Source: Neolecta irregularis DAH-3 (taxonomy: Eukaryota; Ascomycota; Neolectomycetes; Neolectales; Neolectaceae). Taken from it: DNA of 31,678 nt. Both the position numbers and the translations under genes were made by a program. Of this stretch, positions 1-9,194 are shown one piece after another. Position 1 is the stretch's first letter, and each line of letters begins with the position of its first letter. Under the pieces are notes generated by a model. That model was given only the letters and a program-made list of their open reading frames with translations. It was not told the origin of the DNA and searched no databases. The stretch lies in assembly GCA_001929475.1 (NCBI GenBank), contig LXFE01004042.1, positions 141 to 31,818 on the forward strand. Direction: 5' to 3'.

Positions 1-15
1 GAGGTCCGCCGGTAG

Positions 16-1882
16 CTCGCCTTTCTCTCTCCGTCTAATGCCAGCGGCGCCCTCGTAAAGGCAATGGCCATATGCACCCGCCACTCCTTCCTCCACATCT
101 ACAAGGTATTCCCCCCCATCCTCAATCGCTCACTCAGCCCGTCCTTTTGCTGGCCCTCGAGGAATACTTTAGAGCCCCCCACGTACAAACGCTCGCAGAC
201 CTCTATACTGCTGTCAATTCAATGAACGTAGACCACATCCCTACCCTCTCCCCCTGGGAACAGTTAATCCTCCTCATGTCAGACAACAAGGACATGTTTA
301 GAGAACGCTCCTATATACAGCCCCTCCACAGAAACGATCTCACAGACGACAGAGCCACCCTCTTCCCCATCGGCGGTCAAACTACCCCCGTCAACGACAT
401 ATTCCCAAAAGACACTCACGAGTACGAAACTAAAGTCGTTTACAACGGAATAAACGTCCCCATCAGAGTCCCCGTAGCTACCGCTCCAGGCGTCGTCGGT
501 GACGTAGATTCCCCATTTCCCCATATATTTGACTCCTGCTCAGTGCTCAGTCATCACCCTCATAAACACCTTTTCAAAAGCCCATCTAGCAAACCCCTTG
601 CCCTTTCCATACCATCCCTACCTCACAAGCAGCGGGCCCTCAACCCATCCAATCATCGTCCTGCTAAACGCCCTATTAACAGAACAACGAGTCATGTTTC
701 TCGGCCACGGCTTGCCTTCTGGTGTCGTTGCAAATCATGTCTTGGCTGCTTGTGCTCTGGCAAGCGGATGCACAGGTCTCCTCCGCGGCTTCACTGAACG
801 AACATTTCCATACACAGATTTATCAAAAGTGGACTCTCTTCTCTGCCTGTATATCCCTATTTTCTTTTCTACTAACAAAAAACAGCCCCGGCTTCATCGC
901 AGGCGTAACCAACCCAACTTTTGAAAATCATCCTTCCTGGTGGGACGTCCTCTGCAACATCGAAACCGGGAGAATCAAAATCTCTCCTGAAATAGAAATG
1001 CCTACTCAACTAGATAAAATGAACCGCTACTTTCCAAACGGAACCCCCTCTAGCGATCTTTTGCGTATGGACACTTTGGATAACGCTTTCATGGACGAGG
1101 TACAGTTTCTGTTTTTCTGTTTTTAATTTAGATATATACAATGATTCAATCACATTCTGGAGAATCTGCAGTTCGAGCTCGATGGAGAGACTGGATTTTG
1201 AGATTCATTCAAATGGCCTCGGCGTATGAAGAACTCGCATATGGATCATCAGCAGTATTACATACAGATACTACCAATTTTGTCATTCCAGGCCAAGGTT
1301 GGGTATGGTCTGACGATAATACGAAATTACGAGATTTAACCGTAAATATGATGCGCTTTGAAGGATGGAAGAAAACTGCTTCCTATCGTTTTAGAATTTT
1401 GGTATCCTTTATTATTTTTACATGCTGATAAAAGGATACGGTTGCTCTTTGTAAACGGCCTATTTCAGTGTGCGATGTAGATCACCATTTTGAACGTTTG
1501 CGAAGATTAAAAGAGATTCCAGCTAGTGAAGTATCCCAGTTCTTCTTTACTCTTCGAGATAACGTGACTGAAATTGAACAACTTAATGAGGTATTATCAC
1601 GTAATGAAGAAATACTAAATGCTCAAGTTGTTGTGTAGTCTTCCACAGCATAAAGGAGGATTGAGTCCTCTTGCCCTGGGACTTTTTCACCCGGATTTCA
1701 ATGTAAGACAAGCCGTTGTCGATATCTTGGAACGTCTTGAAAGACATATTGTACGTTTGACATGAGAAATGTGATTTTTAAATAGCTAGGCTGGACGGCA
1801 TTTTATCAATGCCATGAACCGTTTCCAAAAACTTGCCTTGATACGATTAAAACAAGAAAAAGGACCTCCTATAGTAGGATAG
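16..1882 (+). CDS. Afi1/MesA-type DENN-like polarity protein, 3' part (5' end outside the window)
   Basis: Fungal family related to budding-yeast Afi1 (Arf3-interacting) and Aspergillus MesA, which act at the cell cortex in polarised growth. Exons read at 16-105, 138-503, 544-848, 886-1099, 1132-1401, 1435-1590, 1628-1750 and 1790-1882, joined by seven introns of 32-40 nt. The spliced product contains family-like blocks [36 protein letters not shown] and [20 protein letters not shown], and ends with a conserved-looking [15 protein letters not shown] segment before the stop at 1880. A TAG at 13-15 looks like the end of another intron, so the gene starts upstream of the window. The in-frame stops between exons are intronic, not signs of decay. 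The family call rests on recognised motifs, not on a search. It converges on the next gene with only 19 bp between stop codons. Confidence 0.8.
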
Positions 1883-1901
1883 ACAACTACTGGTATACAG
1901 A

Positions 1902-2966
1902 TTAAAGATTCCGGGCATGCGTTGTAACCCAGTCTAATACATCATTCATAACTATAAATCGGTCGTTTCCAGGTTCATTGTGTACTAGATAATCAACTTT
2001 GATAAACATACAATTTCTCACATTCGTGGAAATACCCAGGATATGTCTTGAATGTTTTATCTTTTGACGAAATATTCCCAAAGAATTGTTTGCTTGCTTC
2101 GTAGGAATTGACCTGTGAATTAGCGGAAACCATTTTAAACTCTCGCCTTGTCTGCGTCTCCGTGAAGTATAACTATTGGCTTTGTAATAGCCTTTGCGCT
2201 CTCTGGCTTTAAAAGGTTCATTCCTCTAACTAATTAACGATCGAAAAAGCTCGCAAATACCCGACCAACATGTCACCCACACCTTTAAGAGTCCCAGTAC
2301 GATGACATAGACTATCGAGATCAATTGAATCCATTTTAATGAAAAGGAAGACATACGGATCATTCTTGTATTGTTCCACTACAGTCTGATCGCGAGAGAT
2401 ATCTTGTGGTTTAACTATATTTCTAAGTTGAAACGAGCCCATCATCTTTGCGGCAACATTCGCCATGGTAAGAACTATTGAAGATACAGTATCAGAAAGT
2501 TCGATCAATGGTGCCATAGAAATGTAGCCATCGATCAAATGACGATGAGGTCTACGAATAGCATATTCAAGTACAAGTGCACCACCTGAAAAAAGTTACT
2601 GGTTTTTTTTTCAAAACCTGGATATACCCATTGAATGACCCTGCAAGAATAAAGGTATACCTTCTTTTTTGGTCATTAGAACGGCATCATCAATATCTTT
2701 TAAAGCGAGGGCCCAACCACCAGTAACACCATACTGAGATTTCGTCTTTGCAGTCTTTCCAAAACCGCGTTGATCAAATGCAAATATTCGAAGACCCTTT
2801 TTCGCAAGGAATTCAAAAAACTGTTGATATCGATCGATATGTTCTGCAAAGCCATGTATAAAAACTATATCGGCGATAGGAGAACTTTCTGGGCTCCAGG
2901 TTCGTTTGTAAAACTAGATTTAGTGATGAACTGGGTTAGAAGGCAGGGTACGCTTTCGTCCAGCAT
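1902..2966 (-). CDS. Monoglyceride lipase-like serine hydrolase (Yju3/MGL family)
   Basis: Alpha/beta-hydrolase of the S33/monoacylglycerol lipase group, expected to release fatty acid from monoacylglycerols at lipid droplets or membranes. After removal of five introns (1985-2021, 2113-2146, 2226-2260, 2586-2627, 2914-2951) the frame gives 292 residues. It shows the oxyanion region FIHGFAEH, the nucleophile elbow GHSMGG, the acid block VILHGDADK and the histidine block YFHELHNEP, so the triad is complete. The intron at 2113-2146 needs a GC donor (AAG|GCGAGA). The first exon is only 15 nt, starting at 2966. A branch-point-like CTAAC plus CTCTCTAG just upstream could mark another intron, so the true start may be further out. 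It is divergent from the BolA gene. Confidence 0.85.
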
Positions 2967-3226
2967 GGTCGTCTAGAGAGGGTTAGCGGTCATGACCCCG
3001 CACTTGGACGATAATCACAAGCCGTCCCGAATCTCGCCACATCACGTTTCGCCGGTTAAAGGCAGGATATACTTGAAATATACTTGATGTAGTGAAATAC
3101 TCATACCCACTGTATAATTAGCCGAGAAAGCAAAAGTAAATACAAATCACATGACGGGGAATCGCCACCACCAAAACGAGTCACATGCCCGTAACCTTTT
3201 TTCAATTCGATATCTTGACACTAATC
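2967..3226. promoter_or_regulatory. Shared divergent promoter of the lipase and BolA genes
   Basis: This 260-bp gap separates the start codons of two divergent genes. It holds two copies of TCACATG or its complement order (AATCACATGACGGG near 3147-3160, GAGTCACATGCCCG near 3178-3191), which resemble an E-box one base from CACGTG. Their function is inferred only from position and similarity to the CACGTG sites in other promoters of this window. Confidence 0.35.
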
Positions 3227-3532
3227 ATGCTGCGTGTAAACCGTATCAGAATGTTGTTTGGCAGGCGCTACATCTCGTCATCGACACCAAATGAGGGACT
3301 TACCAAAGGAGGAAAAGCAATTTACGAAAAATTGTCCAAGGAGTTTCAACCTAGACGTCTTCGAGTTCTGGACATCTCGGGAGGATGCGGACAAATGTAT
3401 TCAATAGATATCGCTTCGACAAAGTTTGAGGGACTGAATAGAGTCGAGCAGCATCGACTTGTTAATGACCTATTAAAAGATGAGATCAAGGGATTTCATG
3501 GGTTACAATTGAAAACAGAACCAGCATTTTAG
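3227..3532 (+). CDS. Mitochondrial BolA-like protein (BOLA3 type)
   Basis: BolA-family protein. The mitochondrial BolA3 branch helps hand 4Fe-4S clusters to targets such as lipoate synthase. A single exon from 3227 encodes 101 residues. The C-terminal two thirds carry the BolA signature SGGCGQMYSIDI followed by FEGLNRVEQHRLVNDLLKDE and KGFHGLQLKT, including the Cys and His residues used for cluster binding with glutaredoxin. The N terminus (MLRVNRIRMLFGRRYISSS) is basic and serine-rich, as expected of a mitochondrial presequence. An in-frame ATG at 3185 would add 14 residues; I prefer 3227 because it begins the presequence-like stretch. Confidence 0.9.
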   Translation: MLRVNRIRMLFGRRYISSSTPNEGLTKGGKAIYEKLSKEFQPRRLRVLDISGGCGQMYSIDIASTKFEGLNRVEQHRLVNDLLKDEIKGFHGLQLKTEPAF

Positions 3533-3624
3533 ACATATTTGTCAAGGGATTTTATTTGTGTAATCAGTCATATTTTTGTCATTCTGCCCCTAAATCACCC
3601 ACATCCTGTTGTCACAAACACCAT

Positions 3625-4413
3625 ATGGACCTGACTGAAAATATTCGCGCAAAAATCGACGATATCAGACGCTCAAAAACCGCGCGGTACACATCAACTT
3701 GCGTTACAGTACAAGATCGGATCTCTAAACTTACTCAGCTTTCTGCTAATTTTTATTCAAAACTCGAGGACGCGCTTGAACAAGAAACAACCTCGCTTAA
3801 ACCAGCCAAATCTAACTCCCCTGTATCAAAGAGAGACTCTACCGAAATAACTTTTCAAGCTGATGTAAACGATAGAAGTAGTACTGGGGCAACGGAAATA
3901 GATCACGAGGAAGGACATTACCTAGACCCCGTTCCAGTCACATACGACCAGTACATCACGGGAAACTACAAGCAGAATCACCACAACGGAGAAGAAGCAA
4001 CAGTCAAGCATTTTACCACCAACCACCCAGAATCGCAGGCTATTATACCTACTACCGATTCACATTCCAAATCAGATGTCGTATCTCTCCAACAGGATGC
4101 ATTCGCTACCTCTGCCCTACTCGATGAAAACCGAAAGAAATTAATCGCCATTCGAGAGTGTTATGCAGATACTTTAGCTCGTTTAGATCGATTAGAAAAT
4201 GATCTTACCCGAATAAGTAAACAATATGAAAAGGAAGAACAAGCTCGTTTAACAAGCTCTACAAATTCCTCACCCATATCGAAAAAAAGGAAACGGGAAG
4301 ATGATGATACCTTGAAACATTCTCGGAAAATTAACAAGGTGGTTCAAATGTCGGTTGGATTCGTTGCCGGTGCAGCCGTCGTTGGAGCAGTAACGAACGG
4401 CCACTTTTGGTGA
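3625..4413 (+). CDS. Unrecognised coiled-coil protein, possibly tail-anchored
   Basis: I do not recognise this 262-residue protein. It is an uninterrupted frame starting at the first in-frame ATG (3625). Residues about 1-55 look helical and charged. The middle, about 60-160, is polar, low in hydrophobics and probably disordered. Residues about 165-215 form a heptad-like coiled coil around LIAIRECYADTLARLDRLEN. A basic KKRKRE stretch follows, then a small-residue hydrophobic segment (VGFVAGAAVVGAVTN) just before the C terminus. Only four residues follow that segment, so a tail-anchored membrane protein is possible, with the basic cluster either a nuclear signal or a pre-membrane anchor. It lies 92 bp downstream of the BolA gene on the same strand. 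Low-complexity content and the lack of introns make function hard to guess. Confidence 0.65.
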   Translation: MDLTENIRAKIDDIRRSKTARYTSTCVTVQDRISKLTQLSANFYSKLEDALEQETTSLKPAKSNSPVSKRDSTEITFQADVNDRSSTGATEIDHEEGHYLDPVPVTYDQYITGNYKQNHHNGEEATVKHFTTNHPESQAIIPTTDSHSKSDVVSLQQDAFATSALLDENRKKLIAIRECYADTLARLDRLENDLTRISKQYEKEEQARLTSSTNSSPISKKRKREDDDTLKHSRKINKVVQMSVGFVAGAAVVGAVTNGHFW

Positions 4414-4731
4414 TATTTCGCTGCGGGAACGGTTGGTCATGAATATAAGGAGTTTGGTTGTACATAGCAATTCCTTTGTCATCTTTTCAATATGAATTCT
4501 TGGCCATGATCAGTGGGGTTAACCTCTTGCGAATAAACATATGCGAAATGATCGTTACATATCCTTGTCGTCGTCCGTGATGAGGTCTATTCGCCTCTTG
4601 ATTGTGTTGATTATAGAATCGGATATCTAGCCTTCGTGTTTGTTAAGCCGGTAGGAAGCTGAATCGATGAAAATTTCCAAGACATTACCAGAATATTACC
4701 AGCATGTAAGGGTACAAGCACGCCTAGCCTA
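4414..4731. other. Intergenic stretch between convergent genes
   Basis: About 320 bp of unremarkable, moderately AT-rich sequence between two convergent genes. Presumably it holds their 3' UTRs and polyadenylation signals. I see no convincing open frame, RNA gene or repeat. Confidence 0.5.
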
Positions 4732-5649
4732 TCAAACCTTTGAGATATATCCGCATAGTTTCCACAATATAGTGAAGAGCCTCTTTGCCGCTGATCCAGA
4801 TGTATCCAAAACAGTCAACTCCACATTGTCCATGGCCTTTCGTTCTTTGCATTTTTCTATCATATCTCGACCTAAGAGATTCCACATTGAAAATATTAAT
4901 GTCACATTTTGATCGTCAACCTGGAACTCATCCCATGTATAAGGAATATTCTCGGTCCAATCCAACAAAAAATGAAAATTGTGTTTGGTTTGCTTTATAA
5001 TTTCATCGTCTGACTTGACGTTGCGCAACCATGAAGGTTCTGTTTCAAGGATGGAGAAAAGTTTCAATCGAAGCAAATTAAGAATGTAATCCGGCATATC
5101 TTCTCTCCATATGACACGTGAATTTAAATCTTGGGGAATTGCTCTTTTATATTGGCCTTTACCCAAGAAAGATATGATATCTTTCTTTGGCTGGATCCAG
5201 CGTCCTAATCCTGTGGGTTTATCCATAGATGAATGAAGACCATCTGGGAGAATCCATAATTTATTGGTATCAGCATTTCGAATAACTTGAAACCTTTGTA
5301 GAAGAGCTACAATTTAGAAACTACGTGTATGATGGTGATATACCAGACGGTAGTAGTTGTTGAGAGAACACATCACGACGTATTGGAGAAGAAATTAAAT
5401 GAGCTTGCTGTTAGTGTATCGCACCAAGTGCATTCTACCGAATGGATTTAGAACGAGCCGCTCCTCTGCTGGTGTCAGACCCTCCTTATTTCCATGGAAT
5501 TTCGGCGCTAGTCCCTTGGAAGGTCGTGGTGATGGATATACAACTGTAGGATCCAGGAGCATTGATTTTGACTGAAGAGGTTTCGGATTATAACTTACTT
5601 TACTCTTCCGCGATGAAATTATGTTTTTCAAAGGACAGACGGCTTTCAT
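4732..5649 (-). CDS. Candidate mitochondrial protein, Rrg8-like
   Basis: Two introns (35 and 37 nt) must be removed to give a 281-residue frame that joins NPFAHLISSPIRR to DVFSQQLLPSALLQRFQVI and then to MDKPTGLGRWIQPKKD. The N/P-x-x-x-L-x-(A/S)-S-P-(I/V/M)-R block resembles fungal proteins of the Rrg8 (required for respiratory growth 8) type, which have no known biochemical activity. That resemblance is from memory and weak. The N terminus, starting at the only plausible ATG (5649), is basic with hydroxylated residues and lacks acidic residues for about 30 positions, consistent with mitochondrial import. The C-terminal half is rich in Trp and charged residues without a motif I can name. It is divergent from the flavin-reductase-like gene, 114 bp away. 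Confidence 0.6.
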
Positions 5650-5763
5650 ACTGACGTAAATAAATCTGGTTGGCCAGTTTTATTTTGGTGTGACAGATCT
5701 GTTGTCTTAAACTTGAGGCTTTCGGAAACTACTATGTTCTGGACTCTGAAACCGTAACTGCGA

Positions 5764-6404
5764 ATGATCCCTCGGCCGAATTTTTCGAATGCTGCATCAT
5801 CCTATTACTTACACAATGCTAGACGATATAATTCGTCGTACAATCTGCAGGATGGTTTGAGAAAATTTATGAGATGTGTTCCACAACCAGGTGCGAGAAC
5901 AAAATGGATCAAAGTCATTTACATCAAGCCGTCATAATTACAACTTGCTGCTCTGAAAATCACAAGATACGTCGTGGGATTACTGTGTCTTCGTTTAATA
6001 CTCTTTCGATGGCTGAACATCCTCTGGTCAGTTTCAATGTTCAGCTTCCTTCTCGATTCGCAGAACTGCTTCGCCAGTCGTCCAAATTCATTGTCAACTT
6101 CCCAAGAGCATGTAGAGAACATGCTGCTCTTGCACACACCTTTTCAATCGCTGGATTCAAAATAGAAGAAAGAATCGGCGATCTTTTCGAATCTGCCAAA
6201 TGGAGTGCCACCAAATTTGGTCCTTTAGCTTTAACTGATGCTTTGGGCCGATTGCACTGTGAAGTTGTGGAAAGAATTCCAGTGGAAGATCATGAACTGA
6301 TAATTGGGCGAGTGAAGTCTATATATGATCTTTCCGAAGATGCAGACGAGGACGCACTGATATATGCCCATCGCAACTATTGTGCCCTGGGGGAAAAACT
6401 CTAA
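5764..6404 (+). CDS. Mitochondrial flavin-reductase-like FMN-binding protein
   Basis: Split-barrel FMN-binding protein of the flavin reductase-like domain family, members of which reduce flavin with NAD(P)H or bind FMN as a cofactor. One intron (5891-5928, 38 nt) joins CVPQP to AVIITTCCSENHKIRRG, giving 200 residues. The block RRGITVSSFNTLSMAEHPLVSF is the typical flavin-contacting loop and strand, followed by FIVNFP and a C-terminal histidine (DHELIIGRV then YAHRNY). The first about 40 residues start MIPRPNFSNAASSYY and contain ARRYNSS, a good mitochondrial cleavage-site context. The start at 5764 is chosen because it keeps this presequence; ATGs inside the intron are false. The physiological substrate is unknown. 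Confidence 0.78.
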
Positions 6405-6568
6405 AGCAAACTTGGGAAAGTGTACGGGAGACTCGGTCAAGCTTAAGCAAAATGATAACCAAAGTGAATTGCTATTGCTGCATGATATTTAATACAGGAG
6501 TCAGCATGCTACAGATGAATACCGGAGACTGCATGTTACAGATGGAGATATGCAGAAGAATACAAGAT

Positions 6569-8534
6569 CTAAGGATTGAACGAAGCACGATTTTCAAGCA
6601 AGATCGTCGAAGGAGGAAGATTACCAAATTGCGATCCATCAAGGATTTCTTGAGTTGATCTTTCCACCCTAGAGATTTGTTCCAAAAACTCCTGTTCCAG
6701 TCGCTTCCTTCGCCTAGTAATCTCGGAACGTTGTTTTCGGCGAGCAAGGATCATTGCAATACCCTGGACGTCGGGATTCTCTTTAAGACGTGCGATATCA
6801 GCGGACAATTTCCGATTTCTGACAGCCAGCTTATCCTTTCGTGAAGAAAGAGCAGAGTTCTCATTTGTAATATCTTTGAGCATTCGATCGACCTGCGATA
6901 TTCGACATTGTACCTCACTTTCTATCTTTTCTTGATTGGCCTGGGCAGTTTCCCATCTTATTTTCGTCCAACTCTCAATGTCTTTTTGATTTATAATAGC
7001 TTGACGTAAATTTTCAATCTCAGTTTGCAAAATATGCAACTCTTCTTCTATTCTTCGGACAAATTCTCTCAGGAATAAAATTCTTCTATGGGCCCGCTCC
7101 TCTCCTTTATCCGTGCCGCCACATTTCGATTTCAAGCTTTCGAGCTCTCCACGCATCAATGAAATTGTCTTGCTGTTATCTTTCCGTAGTTTCTTCATGC
7201 GTTGACGATTCTCATTTAGTCGAGCGGATTCTTGATGCATTTCTTCTTGACATAAAGTGGTAGTTTGTTCGGGAGAGGCTTCCTGAAATACATCATTCGG
7301 ATTTACGTGTTCTAAGTGTGAGTTTTAAGTCTAAGACTGATATAAAACCTTGATCAGGTGTGGTACGGAAATTAATACACGTGTAAAGATCAGGAAAATC
7401 AGGAGATGTAATTTCGATTGAGTACTCGGTAGCAGGATTCAAGCCTAGAATGGCCAGTTTTCGGGTTTGAACAAGCTTGCTTTCGGAGATAGCATCTGCA
7501 GCCTCATCGTAGTCTTCTGAATCCTGGTTGATTATCGAGATTTGAGACCAGGGAAGATTATCAACTGCAACCACCAGTCGATTTAGAACGTCAACAGATG
7601 CATGCGACGCCAATGCTACATCTACATGTCCAATGTTATGAACCCAAAAGATTGGACTATCCGAAAATCCATATTTCTTTGCTGCAGATGTCTCATTCTG
7701 GCCCAACTTGCTTCGAACAATGGTGCCAGCGAGGAAGCTCCATATCGGTTGATATATCGAATGATCCGTCAGGGCTGCGGTACAGGATTCATTATCTGAA
7801 TACGAATAGCTCGACGATTCGGGATCTGCAAATTGATTTTTGTGAAGTCGTCCACAGATGGTGTCAAGGAGGAACGTCGCTAGGATATGGAGCGCAGCTA
7901 TTTGCTGGCAATAATCTAATATAGAGGTCTGAAGCCGTTTTACAACATCGATGAAGGTCAATTCCGAGCCGGGAAGCCACATTGTGCCGATTGCAGGAGA
8001 CCGGGTGCTTTCGTGAATTTTAAAAGCGTTTCGAATAATCCTTACGCCTGCCACGATGGTAGTACATAGACCAACTGACTTCGATCCCCCTCCTGCAAGA
8101 CGCGTGGCAAACACCACATGTGCAAATTCAGATAGCAAGCACTTCAAAGACGGCCAGACAAGGGATATAGTGACAGTAATGACAACATCTGCCAGCAGTA
8201 TTGTTGTTATCGACGGAGTGTATGTACGGGAGAATGACGGGAAGGCTGGGGAGGTCGGAGATGATGGGACGAAAGTGTAGCAGACGTAAATCATATGCAA
8301 CAAGGTATAGAGGAAGACGGGCAGGTTCAGAACGACGAGGAGGAGCGCAAGTGAGTCGAACAGAGGAAGATGGGGTACGAGACTTGCAGGAATCGAAATT
8401 CTCGGAGGAATCATCTCCTCGAAAATAGTTGGCTGCAAGCGAAAAATAGTTGGCGAAGATTTTTGAGAAATGCGGCTTGCATTAAGCAGGCCGTGGGGTT
8501 GCTCTTGTGGCGACCGGTGATTGGAAATCCACAT
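6569..8534 (-). CDS. AcrB-like membrane and coiled-coil protein
   Basis: Resembles the fungal AcrB family, named for acriflavine resistance in Aspergillus and linked genetically to the CreB/CreC/CreD ubiquitin network. Two hydrophobic segments lie near the N terminus (around LALLLVVLNLPVFLYTLL and TTILLADVVITVTISLVW), then a soluble region with APxIGTMWLPGSELTF-like and LAILGLNPATEYSIEI strands. The last about 220 residues form a long charged coiled coil. A 28-nt intron at 7279-7306 joins LTLRT to PSPEQTTTL, matching the family's PSP-TTL linker, and gives 645 residues. The first ATG in frame is at 8534; another at 8414 (MIPPRIS) sits closer to the first membrane segment and may be the true start. 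Divergent from bL31m. Confidence 0.75.
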
Positions 8535-8715
8535 ATCTGAGTACTGCAGAGGCCAGATCAATTTCTGCGATGCGAACAGACCGGCAAAGCAAGGCTGTGG
8601 TGGTATGTTACAGACGCATATGCAACGAAGAAAATAGCAGGTGTGCTGATTTGGCGGTGAACCAGCTTTTTAATCATTGTTTCATCTGGGCCGTTCCTGT
8701 TCTCCCACCGCCGAG

Positions 8716-9084
8716 ATGCTAAGACAGTCTGCGAAAATCGTGCTAAAGCGCAGCAGCAGGCGCACTGCCGAGCCTCCGTTGTTCAAGCAGACAGTCGTTC
8801 TGTCAGACGGAAGCACCTTTACGTTGCCGTCTACATCGCCCAGACCCGTTGTCAGATCGACCAAAGACGTCAGGAACCACCCGCTCTGGAATCCTACAGA
8901 CGCGCGCAGTTCCGCAGAAGCAGACGAATCAGGCCGTCTAGCTCGGTTTAAAAGCCGCTTTGGGGGGCAATATACAGCAGACGAGCAGCAGACCAAAGAG
9001 GACAATCCCATGGACTGGATGTGTGATGATTCAATAGCAGCTCCTTCGGAGGGCTATGATCCAAAGAAAGGCAAGAAAAAGTGA
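8716..9084 (+). CDS. Mitochondrial large-subunit ribosomal protein bL31m
   Basis: Homologue of yeast Mrpl36, the bL31-type protein of the mitochondrial 54S subunit. An intronless frame from the ATG at 8716 gives 122 residues. The diagnostic block runs TVVLSDGSTFTLPSTSPRP, then STKDVRNHPLWNP, followed by a polar segment with FKSRFGG. The first about 20 residues (MLRQSAKIVLKRSSRRTAEP) are strongly basic and serve as the presumed mitochondrial presequence. The C terminus ends in a lysine-rich tail. Its stop is 110 bp from the stop of the convergent VPS5 gene. Confidence 0.9.
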   Translation: MLRQSAKIVLKRSSRRTAEPPLFKQTVVLSDGSTFTLPSTSPRPVVRSTKDVRNHPLWNPTDARSSAEADESGRLARFKSRFGGQYTADEQQTKEDNPMDWMCDDSIAAPSEGYDPKKGKKK

Positions 9085-9194
9085 CAGCGCATGTGCAAAT
9101 ATAGAGACAGGATCTGTAATTTCTTTTGTAGATATTCTTTATGCATTCATGTGGTGCCTCGAAGGATTGGAAAACTAGCCATACGATCATTGAC

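Noticed and set aside
1-1882. Possible pseudogene because of in-frame stops in the AFI1-like gene
   Set aside because: Every stop falls inside a short intron with GT-AG ends, and the spliced product is continuous with family motifs.
5360-5430. A 17-nt intron in the Rrg8-like gene (donor GTGCGA)
   Set aside because: Too short to be spliced; a 35-nt intron with an upstream GTAGAA donor gives a better family match (NPFAHLISSPIRR).
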